DNA of 64,000 nucleotides from Roseomonas sp. (GTDB lineage Bacteria; Pseudomonadota; Alphaproteobacteria; Acetobacterales; Acetobacteraceae): NCBI GenBank assembly GCA_020249775.1, contig JADCFA010000008.1, positions 186,001 to 250,000 of the forward strand, read 5' to 3'. Shown piece by piece: positions 9,876 to 17,932 of this stretch (position 1 is its first letter; each line of letters starts with the position of its first letter). The notes under the pieces were generated by a model. It saw only the letters and a program-made list of their open reading frames with translations, ran no database searches and was not told where the DNA came from. The position numbers and the translations under genes were made by a program.

Positions 9876-11276
9876 TTGAAGGCCATCAATACAATCAGGA
9901 TGGGGGGCGTTGATGTCCTGCCGCTGGTGGAAGGCGGCAAGGGTGTTGCTGTTTCCAATGGGCGCACCTGCGGCGGCTGGGCCTCGGCCGGCGGCGTTGG
10001 CACCTTCTCGGCCGTCAATGCCGATAGCTATGATGCGGATGGCAATATCATCCGGCAAATCTATCACGGCAAAACGCGCCGCGACCGGCATGAAGAACTT
10101 GTTGAATACGGCATCAAGGGCGGCATCGCCCAAGCCCAGCGCGCCTGGGATATGGCCGGCGGCAAGGGGCGTATCCACGCCAATATCCTGTGGGAAATGG
10201 GCGGTGCGGAACGCGTTGCGCGCGGCATGCTGGAAGGCGCGCGTGGCCTGATCCATGGCATCACTTGCGGTGCGGGCATGCCCTATAAGCTTGCGGAAGT
10301 GGCACGCGATTATGGGGTGCATTACTACCCGATCATTTCCTCGGCCCGCGCCTTTGCCGCGCTGTGGAAGCGCGCCTATCACAAGACCCGCGAATGGCTG
10401 GGTGGGGTGGTTTATGAAGACCCGTGGCTGGCCGGCGGGCATAATGGGCTTTCCAATAGCGAAAACCCGAAAGTGCCAGAAGCGCCCTTCCCACGCGTGC
10501 TGAAGCTACGTCAGCAAATGCGCGAATTTGGTCTTGGCGATGTGCCCATCATCATGGCGGGTGGCGTCTGGTGGCTGGAAGAATGGGAAGATTGGATTGA
10601 CAATCCTGATCTTGGCCCGATTGCCTTCCAATTCGGCACGCGCCCCTTGCTGACGCAGGAAAGCCCGATCAGCGAAGCCTGGAAGCAGCGGCTGCTGACC
10701 CTGAAGTCAGGCGATGTGCTGTTGCAGCCCTTCTCCCCCACCGGGTTTTATTCGTCTGCCGTGCGCAATGAATTCCTGCGCGAATTGGAAGACCGCAATG
10801 AACGCCAGGTTGCCTATACGGCGGAAGCGGTGGGCGATCATTTGGCGGAATATGGCGTGGGGCCGCGCAAGCGCCCGGTGTTTGTGACACCGCATGACCT
10901 GGCGCGCATCGCGCATTGGGAAGCGGAAGGCTTCACGGAAGCCATGCGCACGCCCGACAATACGCTGATTTTCGTGACCCCCGAAAAATCGCGCGAAATC
11001 GTCAAGGATCAGGTGGATTGCATGGGCTGTCTTTCAGCCTGCCGCTTTTCCAACTGGTCTCAGCATGAACCGGATTTTGATAATGGCCGCCGCGCCGATC
11101 CGCGCAGCTTCTGCATCCAAAAGACGCTGCAGGATATCAGCCATGATGGCGCGCTGGAAAAGAACCTAATGTTCGCCGGGCATAATGCCTATCGCTTCGG
11201 GTCTGATCCTTTCTATTCCAATGGCTTCATCCCGACCGCGAAGCAATTGGTGGAACGCATCCTGACCGGGCGCTGA
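9876..11276 (+). CDS. Nitronate monooxygenase-like flavoprotein with C-terminal Cys cluster
   Basis: A 466-residue TIM-barrel protein resembling the 2-nitropropane dioxygenase/nitronate monooxygenase family. Visible blocks are GGVGTFSAVNADSYD near the N-terminus, IHGITCGAGMPYKLAEVA, VPIIMAGGVWW and GPIAFQFGTRPLL, which fit FMN phosphate binding. It is about 100 residues longer than ordinary NMOs. The extension carries C382-x2-C385-x3-C389 (DCMGCLSAC) and C413 (SFCIQ), suggesting an iron-sulfur cluster. The start is TTG at 9876 with GGGGAG nine bases upstream; ATG at 9900 is an alternative. It is followed eight bases later by an alpha/beta hydrolase. Substrate unknown. Confidence 0.75.
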   Translation: MKAINTIRMGGVDVLPLVEGGKGVAVSNGRTCGGWASAGGVGTFSAVNADSYDADGNIIRQIYHGKTRRDRHEELVEYGIKGGIAQAQRAWDMAGGKGRIHANILWEMGGAERVARGMLEGARGLIHGITCGAGMPYKLAEVARDYGVHYYPIISSARAFAALWKRAYHKTREWLGGVVYEDPWLAGGHNGLSNSENPKVPEAPFPRVLKLRQQMREFGLGDVPIIMAGGVWWLEEWEDWIDNPDLGPIAFQFGTRPLLTQESPISEAWKQRLLTLKSGDVLLQPFSPTGFYSSAVRNEFLRELEDRNERQVAYTAEAVGDHLAEYGVGPRKRPVFVTPHDLARIAHWEAEGFTEAMRTPDNTLIFVTPEKSREIVKDQVDCMGCLSACRFSNWSQHEPDFDNGRRADPRSFCIQKTLQDISHDGALEKNLMFAGHNAYRFGSDPFYSNGFIPTAKQLVERILTGR

Positions 11277-11284
11277 GGCCGATC

Positions 11285-12250
11285 ATGGCCGCGCCCGTCT
11301 CCCTCGCTGCCTGGGGCAGTTTTCATGTCGGTGGACGGGAAGTCACCATTACGGATCAGCCGGCACGTGAGGTATTGTTCACGCCGGGCGGCGTGCCGGC
11401 CAAGGTGGACCCGAACGGCACCTATCTGATTGGCGCGCTTTACGCGCAATATATGATCCCTGCGGCGCCGCGCGGGCGCCACCCCTTGCTGATGTGGCAT
11501 GGCGGCGGGCTTTCCGGTGTTTGTTGGGAGACCACGCCCGATGGCCGCGAAGGCTGGCAGCATTATTTTCTGCGCCAGGGCTGGCCGGTTTATGTGAGTG
11601 ATGCGGTGGAACGTGGGCGCGCCGGCTGGTCCCTGATCCCTGAGGTCACTGGCGGCACCGCGCTGACGCTCCCGATAGATAATCCATTTGAGCGGTTTCG
11701 CATCGGCGCCGGCCCCGGTTCCTATCGGCGTGGCGAAGTGCTGCCCGGCAATCAATTCCCCGCCGATGACGCCAGCTACCGCAATTTCATGCGCCAGATC
11801 GTGCCGCGCTTCACGACAACGGATGAACTCACCCTTGATGCCTATGATGCGCTGCTGGAACGTGTTGGGCCTGCGGTGGTGATGGCGCATAGCCAGGGCG
11901 GATTTTTCGCCTGGAATGCGGCGCAGCGCCGGCCTGATGCCTTGCGCGCCCTGGTGCTGGTGGAACCTGCCTCCATTGGCGATCCGGCAGAGATCGCCAA
12001 ATTGCGCGATATTCCCGTGCTGATGATCTATGGCGATTACATCAAGGAAGATGCGCGCTGGCCCGATATTCGCGCGCGTGGTGTGGCCTTTGCTGAGGGT
12101 CTGCGCGCTGCGGGTGGCTTGGTTGATATTGTGGACCTGCCCGCACACGGCATCACCGGCAATAGCCACATGATCATGATGGACCGCAATAGTGATCAGG
12201 TGGCGGCGCTGGTGCAGGGTTGGCTCGCTTCGCGCGGCTTATGGGCCTGA
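11285..12250 (+). CDS. Alpha/beta hydrolase (esterase-like)
   Basis: A 321-residue cytoplasmic hydrolase. The oxyanion-hole motif HGGG is at about residues 72-75, the nucleophile elbow AHSQGG puts Ser203 as the catalytic residue, and the C-terminal PAHGITGNSHM segment supplies the likely His. There is no signal peptide. It begins eight bases after the flavoprotein stop and is likely co-transcribed with it, so both may act on one catabolic substrate. The family is broad and the substrate cannot be read from sequence. Confidence 0.8.
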   Translation: MAAPVSLAAWGSFHVGGREVTITDQPAREVLFTPGGVPAKVDPNGTYLIGALYAQYMIPAAPRGRHPLLMWHGGGLSGVCWETTPDGREGWQHYFLRQGWPVYVSDAVERGRAGWSLIPEVTGGTALTLPIDNPFERFRIGAGPGSYRRGEVLPGNQFPADDASYRNFMRQIVPRFTTTDELTLDAYDALLERVGPAVVMAHSQGGFFAWNAAQRRPDALRALVLVEPASIGDPAEIAKLRDIPVLMIYGDYIKEDARWPDIRARGVAFAEGLRAAGGLVDIVDLPAHGITGNSHMIMMDRNSDQVAALVQGWLASRGLWA

Positions 12251-12296
12251 CGGGATAGCTTTCCCTTCCCGAACTTCCGGTCTAGCATCACCTTGA

Positions 12297-12376
12297 TATC
12301 GCGCGATCCGCCGTTGCGGATCACGCGATACAATAAAAACTAGGCGGCTGATTCACCGCTTCGGTGATTCCACCTA
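12297..12376. repeat. Two consecutive inverted repeats upstream of the MFS gene
   Basis: TATCGCG-C-GATCCGC (12297-12311) pairs with GCGGATC-A-CGCGATA (12316-12330), a 15-bp stem with one mismatch and loop CGTT. Then TCACCG (12353-12358) pairs with CGGTGA (12362-12367), and an outer TAGG/CCTA can extend the stem to 12341-12376. The first could end the hydrolase transcript; the second could be an operator or leader structure for the transporter. Confidence 0.6.
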
Positions 12377-12410
12377 CGCGGATCAGACGCCAGAAGGAAG
12401 CGTGACTGGA

Positions 12411-13622
12411 ATGTCTGTGCTTGATGGCGCCGCGCGGCGGAATCTTTTTCTCTTGGCCTGCTGCCAGGCCATTGGTCAGGCCGGCAATACGCTGATGTTC
12501 GCCGCGACCGCGCTTTCCGTGGTGACCTTCTACCATAATCGAGACTTCGCCACCCTTCCCGTCACTTTGCAGCATCTGGGCATCATGATTGCGGTGTTTC
12601 CGGCTGCGGCGCTGATGCAGCGCATGGGCAGGCGCTTTGGTTTTCGCGTCGGTTCCATCTTCGGCATGGTGGGCGGCGCGACAGTAGCACTTGGACTTTA
12701 CACCGCGACTTTCCCGCTGATGTGCCTGGGCGGGCTGATCCTGGGTTATGCGGTGGCGAGTTTGCAAATGTATCGCTTCGCGGCGGTGGAGCTGGTGCCC
12801 GCTTCCTATCGCGCCAAGGCGATTTCCTGGGTGACGGCGGGCGGCGTGGTGGCTGGCATTATCGGCCCCAGCATTGTGCGGCTTTCGCATGACCAAATGA
12901 TGCCGCTTTATCTCGCGACCTATCTGGCGCTGATCGGTATTCATGCGGTGGTCTTCATCATCATGGGCTTCATCAAATTCCCGCCCATGCAGGAAGCAAC
13001 CGTGAAGGCGGATGGCACAGCGGTCGCGCCACCGCGCCCCTTGCTGGAAATTGCCTCTCAACCGCGCTTCATCGCGGCTGTCATTTCCGGCATGGTCGCT
13101 TTCGGCATCATGTCATTCCTGATGAGTGCCTCGCCGCTCGCGATTGTGGCCTGTGGCTTGCCGCATACGGAAGCGCATTGGGTGATCTTCATGCATGTGA
13201 TGGGGATGTTCGTGCCGTCCTTCTTCACCGGCAATCTGATCACACGCTTTGGTACCACCAATGTCATGTTCTGGGGCATTGCGCTGCTGCTGCTGGGAGT
13301 TTTTGCCGGGCTGGCCGGCAATCATGAATGGCATTTCCGCATTGCGCTGACGTTGAATGGTGTGGGCTGGAATTTCCTGTTCATCGGCGCCACCAATCTT
13401 GTCACCACCTGCTACCGCCCGAATGAGCGCGGCAAGGCGCAGGCGCTGAATGACTTCCTGGTGTTTGGCACCACCGCGACCGCAAGCTTCCTGGCCGGCT
13501 TCCTGCATGAGCATTTCGGCTGGGTGCCGCTGAACTGGGCCTCCATCCCGCTGCTGCTGGTGGCGGTGCTGGCGGTGACCTGGCTGCGCTTTCAGCGCGA
13601 ACCGGCACGCGCGGCGGCGTGA
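12411..13622 (+). CDS. MFS transporter
   Basis: A 403-residue integral membrane protein with about twelve hydrophobic segments, typical of the major facilitator superfamily. ATG at 12411 is preferred over GTG at 12402 because AAGGAAG lies nine bases upstream. The inter-helix 2-3 loop has the MFS-like basic pattern (ALMQRMGRRFGFRVGS), and a cytoplasmic linker follows helix 6. Later segments (NGVGWNFLFIGATNL, RGKAQALNDFLVFG) resemble the YfcJ/arabinose-efflux-like subgroup often annotated only as MFS. Substrate unknown. It stands alone between two structured intergenic regions. Confidence 0.85.
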   Translation: MSVLDGAARRNLFLLACCQAIGQAGNTLMFAATALSVVTFYHNRDFATLPVTLQHLGIMIAVFPAAALMQRMGRRFGFRVGSIFGMVGGATVALGLYTATFPLMCLGGLILGYAVASLQMYRFAAVELVPASYRAKAISWVTAGGVVAGIIGPSIVRLSHDQMMPLYLATYLALIGIHAVVFIIMGFIKFPPMQEATVKADGTAVAPPRPLLEIASQPRFIAAVISGMVAFGIMSFLMSASPLAIVACGLPHTEAHWVIFMHVMGMFVPSFFTGNLITRFGTTNVMFWGIALLLLGVFAGLAGNHEWHFRIALTLNGVGWNFLFIGATNLVTTCYRPNERGKAQALNDFLVFGTTATASFLAGFLHEHFGWVPLNWASIPLLLVAVLAVTWLRFQREPARAAA

Positions 13623-13715
13623 GGCGCCTTCGGGGAAGCAGTTGATCGGTCAGCGTTAGCGTCCGGGTCAGATGCCATTGGGCGTGGCGCGGACTGTCAG
13701 GAGCGCCCTTTCTTC

Positions 13716-13749
13716 TTGACATAAAATAAAGTACTTTATATTTTAAAGT
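13716..13749 (+). promoter_or_regulatory. Consensus sigma-70 promoter overlapped by palindromic operator
   Basis: TTGACA (13716-13721), a 17-base spacer and TATTTT (13739-13744) make a near-ideal vegetative promoter. The spacer contains the perfect 14-bp palindrome ATAAAGTACTTTAT (13726-13739). A second inverted repeat, ACTTTA-TATTT-TAAAGT (13733-13749), overlaps the -10 box. A dimeric repressor bound here would block transcription. The winged-helix regulator at 14422 is the obvious candidate (inference). Confidence 0.7.
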
Positions 13750-13777
13750 GAATAGAAGCTTCCGCTGGAGGACCGCC

Positions 13778-14419
13778 ATGTCCGAAACTTCCCGCCCCTC
13801 GGCCCCCTCTTCCAAGGCCGCAGAGGATTTGGCTTTCCTGCGCGACCTTGCCGCGGCCGCACGGAATGCGCCCTTCGGCGGCGGGGACTACCTTATTGCC
13901 GCCGGCGGCTGGTTTGCGCTGGCCAGCCTTGTGGCCTGGTTGGGGGTGCGGGGAGTCTTTGGCCCTATTGTGCCCTCGGCACATTTTGCGTTTCCAATCT
14001 GCGGGCTCGGCTTCGCGGCGACGGTCGCCTATCTGCTGCGCCGCGACCATGGGCGGGTCGAGACAGCCGCCAACCGGGCCTTGGGGATGGCCTGGGCTGC
14101 GATTGGCTGGAGTATCCTTGCCTTCTGCGCGGGAGCGGTGGTCATGGCCTATCGCGGCCATCCCTCCGCGCTCAACACCATCACGATGTTCGTCGTCAGC
14201 GTCTACGGAATCGGCTGGACACTTGCCGCCACCATCACCCGCCAGGGCTGGATGAGCGTGACTGCCTTTGTCTCCTTCCTCACCGTACCGGTATTCGGTG
14301 CTTTGGCGGGCACCGGGCAGGAATTTCTGGCTTATGCGATCGCGCTGGTCCTGATTGCTGTGGTTCCAGGCTTTCGTTTGCGCGCTGCCGCGTGCCCGCC
14401 GGCCAAGGCCGGGGCCTGA
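13778..14419 (+). CDS. Small multi-pass membrane protein
   Basis: A 213-residue protein with a polar N-terminus (about 35 residues) and about six hydrophobic segments, for example YLIAAGGWFALASLVAWLGV, FGFPICG-type helices and FLAYAIALVLIAVVP. ATG at 13778 has GGAGG five bases upstream and lies about 27 bases after the predicted transcription start. The GTG at 13748 lies at or before that start and is rejected. No catalytic motif is visible. It is followed by a winged-helix regulator, a pairing in which the regulator usually represses the operon. Function unknown. Confidence 0.75.
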   Translation: MSETSRPSAPSSKAAEDLAFLRDLAAAARNAPFGGGDYLIAAGGWFALASLVAWLGVRGVFGPIVPSAHFAFPICGLGFAATVAYLLRRDHGRVETAANRALGMAWAAIGWSILAFCAGAVVMAYRGHPSALNTITMFVVSVYGIGWTLAATITRQGWMSVTAFVSFLTVPVFGALAGTGQEFLAYAIALVLIAVVPGFRLRAAACPPAKAGA

Positions 14420-14421
14420 CA

Positions 14422-14715
14422 GTGGCGGCATTCGACATCAACGCCATTGATGAGGTGATCCATGGGCGGTTGCGCCTTGGCATCATGGCCTATCTTGTTG
14501 GTGCCGGCAGCGCTGATTTTGCAACGCTGAGGGCGAAGCTTGAGACCACCGATGGCAACCTTTCAGTGCACCTGCGTAAGTTGGAGGAGGCCGACTACGT
14601 TACCGTAACCAAATCCTTCCGCGCGCGAAAGCCGCTGACGGAGGTGACACTTACCGAAGCTGGCCGCAAGGCTTTTGCCGATTATCTCGATGCTCTCCGA
14701 AGGCTCATGGGATAG
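14422..14715 (+). CDS. Winged-helix transcriptional regulator (MarR/ArsR-like, HTH_34 type)
   Basis: A 97-residue single-domain DNA-binding protein. The pattern I.GRLRLGIMAYL, then FATLRAKLETTDGNLSVHLRKLEEADYVTV and the wing KSFRARKPLTEVTLTEAGRKAF, is the compact winged-helix family found beside small membrane proteins. GTG at 14422 is two bases after the upstream stop; GTG at 14392 would overlap the upstream gene. It has no ligand-binding domain. It most likely binds the palindromes in the promoter at 13716-13749 (inference). Confidence 0.85.
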   Translation: MAAFDINAIDEVIHGRLRLGIMAYLVGAGSADFATLRAKLETTDGNLSVHLRKLEEADYVTVTKSFRARKPLTEVTLTEAGRKAFADYLDALRRLMG

Positions 14716-14829
14716 AGGGGCTGGGAAATCGGTTCAAAGAGCGCCTTGGGAAACGGCATTGTCGAAAAGCAACCGCTTCGCGAGGCACCGCCGCAATGCT
14801 GCCATCGCTGCGGCGTTACATGTTGTGGT

Positions 14830-14874
14830 GCGGGTGTTTCCAAACCCGCGCAAGCTGATCTAGCCTCAGCTTGC
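14830..14874 (+). promoter_or_regulatory. Tandem leader hairpins before the paralogous membrane-protein cluster
   Basis: GCGGG-tg-TTT (14830-14839) pairs with AAA-CCCGC (14842-14849). Immediately after it, GCAAGCTGA (14850-14858) pairs perfectly with TCAGCTTGC (14866-14874). The second stem ends 16 bases before the ATG at 14891 and just before the GAGG ribosome site. They may be the end of an upstream transcript or a regulatory leader; no T-run is present. Confidence 0.5.
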
Positions 14875-14890
14875 TAGAACCCGAGGTCCC

Positions 14891-16642
14891 ATGGCCGCGC
14901 CACGTTTGCTCCTGAAGACTGATCTTGCCGGGCTGCAACCCTTGCTGTTGCGCGGCCAACCGGTGCAGGCGCTGCATCAGCGCCTGACCGACCAACTCAC
15001 TGCCCGGGGCTCGCCCGCCGCGCTGTTTGCCGAGCCCATTACCGGCGCCGGGGCCATTTCCTGGTATGGCGAAGCCGCCGGGGAACCGCAGCCGCTGCCC
15101 ACACTCTCCAGCGCCCGCCGGGCAGAGGCCGAGGCAACGCTGACCCGTCAGCTTCAGGCCCTGGAACCGCTGCTGGATGATGCCGAAATCGGCCCGCTGC
15201 TGCGCCGCGCCTTGGTCCTGCCAAATGCTGATTCGATCCTGGTGCTGGATGGCCAGATCATTCTGACCGGCTGGGGCCTGGCGCCGCGGGAGATTGCCGA
15301 AGACCCCGCCGCGCTTGCCGGGCAACTCCGCCGCGTCATGGGGCCGTATTCCCAGCGCCTGGCCTCGGCGCCCGATGGCTTTCTGACAAATGCCGCCATG
15401 GCCGCACCCGCGCCGGCAGCGCCACCCGCTGCTGCGCCCCGCGCGGCTGCACCGCCCCCTCCGCCACCCCCACCCGTGCCCGCCACCGCCAACGCACCGC
15501 GCGCGCCGTTTGGCGGGGCGGCTTGGCTGCTGCCTTTGCTCGTTCTGGTGGCGCTGATTTTCCTCGCCCTCGGCTTCTGGCTTGCCTGGATGCATATGCA
15601 GCGCGATCTGGCAGGGCGGCAGCAAAGCGTCTCGATCGTGGATGATGCCGCAACCCGCAACGCCATCCGCCTGCAACGCGAAACCAATGAGGCGTTGGAG
15701 CGTGACCTGGAACGCATGCGCCGCCTGGCCGCCACACCCAATGTCTGCACGCCGGAAGGCCCGCTTGGGCTGAACCCGCCGCCGGAACGCCAGCCGGTGC
15801 GGCCTGAGAGCGTGCCACCTGCCATCCCGCAGCGCCAGGGTGAGGCACCACGGCCCTTTAGCGGCTCCCTCGCGCAATTGCTGGAACATGCGACGGTGAT
15901 GATCGCCTCCGCCGGGCCGGCGGGGATTGGCCATGGCAGCGGGTTTTTCATCGCGGGCGATCTGGTGCTGACGAACGCGCATGTCGTGCAGCAGGCCGAT
16001 CCCAACCAGATATTCGTCATGTCGCGCGCCATGGGCCGCGCGGTGAAGGCGCAATTGGTCAGCATGACGCGCGGCGCGGGCGGCGGCCCGGTGGAGCCAG
16101 GCATGCCGGATTTTGCGCTGCTCAGGCTGCCGGAAGCGGTGGCCGGCGCGCAGCCACTCGCGCTCACACCCACTGCCGATAAGCTTTTGGATGTGGTGGC
16201 GGCGGGGTATCCCGCTTCCGTCGTGCAGGTCGAACAGGGCATGCAGGAATTGCAGCAAGGCCGGCTTGGCACACCGCCGGAATTGGTGCTGACGCGGGGC
16301 AGCATCAGCACCATTCAGCGGCTCGAAAATGGCTTGGTGGTCATGCCGCATTCGGCTGATATCTCACCGGGCAATTCCGGCGGGCCGCTCGTGGATACAT
16401 GCGGGCGCGTGGTGGGCATCAATACCTTTGTCAGCTACGCCACCCAGGTCGCGGATCGCGTGAAATACGCGCAAAAGACCGAAAACCTGCTGCCCTGGCT
16501 GCAACAGCAGAATATCCCGGTGACAGTGCAGACTGAAGCCTGCCAGCCCGTGACCCCCGGCCTGCCGGCGACACCTCAGCCACCCGCCAATGCACCCGCA
16601 CCCGCACCCGCGCCCCCTGGCGGGGCCGGGCCAAGCCGGTAA
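14891..16642 (+). CDS. Single-pass membrane protein with periplasmic trypsin-like serine protease domain
   Basis: 583 residues. An N-terminal cytoplasmic module (1-160) contains FAEP(47-50), ISWYG(56-60) and LDGQIILTGWG(119-129), motifs shared with the next two genes. A Pro/Ala linker precedes one membrane helix (about 211-233). A helical stretch to 280 and then a trypsin-like domain (about 325-545) follow. The triad is visible as His363 (LTNAHVV), Asp406 (PDFALL) and Ser495 (SPGNSGGP). The protease resembles HtrA/S1C enzymes but has no PDZ domain; the end is Pro-rich. Inferred topology puts the protease in the periplasm. First gene of a five-gene cluster; the next begins 15 bases later. Confidence 0.8.
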   Translation: MAAPRLLLKTDLAGLQPLLLRGQPVQALHQRLTDQLTARGSPAALFAEPITGAGAISWYGEAAGEPQPLPTLSSARRAEAEATLTRQLQALEPLLDDAEIGPLLRRALVLPNADSILVLDGQIILTGWGLAPREIAEDPAALAGQLRRVMGPYSQRLASAPDGFLTNAAMAAPAPAAPPAAAPRAAAPPPPPPPPVPATANAPRAPFGGAAWLLPLLVLVALIFLALGFWLAWMHMQRDLAGRQQSVSIVDDAATRNAIRLQRETNEALERDLERMRRLAATPNVCTPEGPLGLNPPPERQPVRPESVPPAIPQRQGEAPRPFSGSLAQLLEHATVMIASAGPAGIGHGSGFFIAGDLVLTNAHVVQQADPNQIFVMSRAMGRAVKAQLVSMTRGAGGGPVEPGMPDFALLRLPEAVAGAQPLALTPTADKLLDVVAAGYPASVVQVEQGMQELQQGRLGTPPELVLTRGSISTIQRLENGLVVMPHSADISPGNSGGPLVDTCGRVVGINTFVSYATQVADRVKYAQKTENLLPWLQQQNIPVTVQTEACQPVTPGLPATPQPPANAPAPAPAPPGGAGPSR

Positions 16643-16657
16643 GGCGGCGCCGCGCGC

Positions 16658-17926
16658 ATGTCAGGTTCCGGCGATGGCAGCCTGATTGCCACCACCCGCA
16701 ATGCGGAATTGCAGGTGCTGGGCACGGGCGGGCAGCTTGCGGTCCAGGCCTGGGATCAGATCACCGGCTATCTACGCCGTGCGCAGAGCCCCGCCCATGC
16801 CGCGCTTTTCGCCGAACCCAATCCGGACGCAGATCGCGGCATCACGGATTGGTATGCGGCAGGTCAGGGCGCGGCACCGCCACTCGAAACCCTGCCTGAA
16901 GCGGCGCAAGATGCGGCGCGCGCGGAATTCGCCCGGCTTTACGGCGATATTCGCGAAGAAGCAGATCGGCTGCGCGCCAGCACCCGCGAAAGTGAGCGGT
17001 TTCTTGGCGAATTGATCGCCCTTGCGCTGATTACGCCCGCGACCGATTGCCTGCGCGTGATCGGCGGCCAGCCGGTGCTGGTCGCTTGGGGCCATGCCAA
17101 GCTGGGCGAGGCTCCCAGCCCCGAATTGCTGATTGGCATGACACGCCGGCGCGGGGCTGGCCTGGCGCCGATGCAGATTGTCGGCCCGCCGGCGGAACCT
17201 CCTGCGAAACGCCCGCTGCTGTTCTGGTTGCTCGGCCTGCTTGGGCTTTTGCTGTTGCTGCTTTTGCTGCTGCTGCTGTGGCGCGATCCCTTTGGCTGGT
17301 TCAAGGCCACGCTACCGCAATGCGTGGTGCAGCCAGGCAATGCGGAATTGCTTGATGAACTGCGCGCCGCGCAGGCGCGCGAAGCGGCGCTCAGGGCCGA
17401 TATCGCGGGCGAAATGCTGCGCCTTGGGGATAGGCGCACCGCCTGCCCACCGCCCGAACCGCCGCCCCGCCCAAGACCGCCGGAACCACCCCGCGTGACG
17501 CCGCCGCCGCCCGCGCCTCAGCAGGAAGATGCGGACCGCGCGCGGCGCGAAGGGGCGCGCAGCGGGCGCGTGCAGATCATCCTGGCCTGGGATGATCGCA
17601 ATGATCTTGACCTGATGATGCTTTGCCCGAATGGGGAGCGGCTTTATTTCGACCATCGGCGCGCTTGTGGCGCTGAACTGGATGTGGACCGCAACGCCGG
17701 CAATACGGCGCTGACAGCGACGCCGGTGGAAAACATCGTCTTCGCGGCGGAACCGGCGCCGGGGCGCTATCGCATCATCGTTTGGCATTTCCGGCACAAT
17801 CCGCCTGCACCTGCGTCTTCGCCCTATCGCGTGACGGTGAAGCGCGAAGGCCGGCCGGATCAGGTATTCACCGGGCGCGTTGCGGCCGGGCAGCAAGTGG
17901 AAGTGGGGCATTTCGATGTGCCCTGA
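16658..17926 (+). CDS. Single-pass membrane protein with YfaP/DUF2135-like C-terminal domain
   Basis: 422 residues, paralogous to both neighbours at the N-terminus: FAEP (51-54), ITDWYA (62-67) and IGGQPVLVAWG (135-145). A Leu-rich membrane helix is at about 187-207. Cys222 and Cys263 bracket a helical hairpin, then comes a Pro-rich linker. The C-terminal domain (about 303-420) shows VQIILAWDDRNDLDLMMLCPNGE, LDVDRNAG and PAPGRYRIIVWHF. This fits the DUF2135/YfaP pattern of beta-sandwich proteins (from memory of the family). Function unknown. It lies 15 bases after the protease gene and seven before the third paralogue. Confidence 0.7.
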   Translation: MSGSGDGSLIATTRNAELQVLGTGGQLAVQAWDQITGYLRRAQSPAHAALFAEPNPDADRGITDWYAAGQGAAPPLETLPEAAQDAARAEFARLYGDIREEADRLRASTRESERFLGELIALALITPATDCLRVIGGQPVLVAWGHAKLGEAPSPELLIGMTRRRGAGLAPMQIVGPPAEPPAKRPLLFWLLGLLGLLLLLLLLLLLWRDPFGWFKATLPQCVVQPGNAELLDELRAAQAREAALRADIAGEMLRLGDRRTACPPPEPPPRPRPPEPPRVTPPPPAPQQEDADRARREGARSGRVQIILAWDDRNDLDLMMLCPNGERLYFDHRRACGAELDVDRNAGNTALTATPVENIVFAAEPAPGRYRIIVWHFRHNPPAPASSPYRVTVKREGRPDQVFTGRVAAGQQVEVGHFDVP

Positions 17927-17932
17927 TACGCC

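Noticed and set aside
14816-16351. 511-residue ORF on the minus strand
   Set aside because: Shadow of the trypsin-like membrane protein gene, whose catalytic triad lies on the plus strand.
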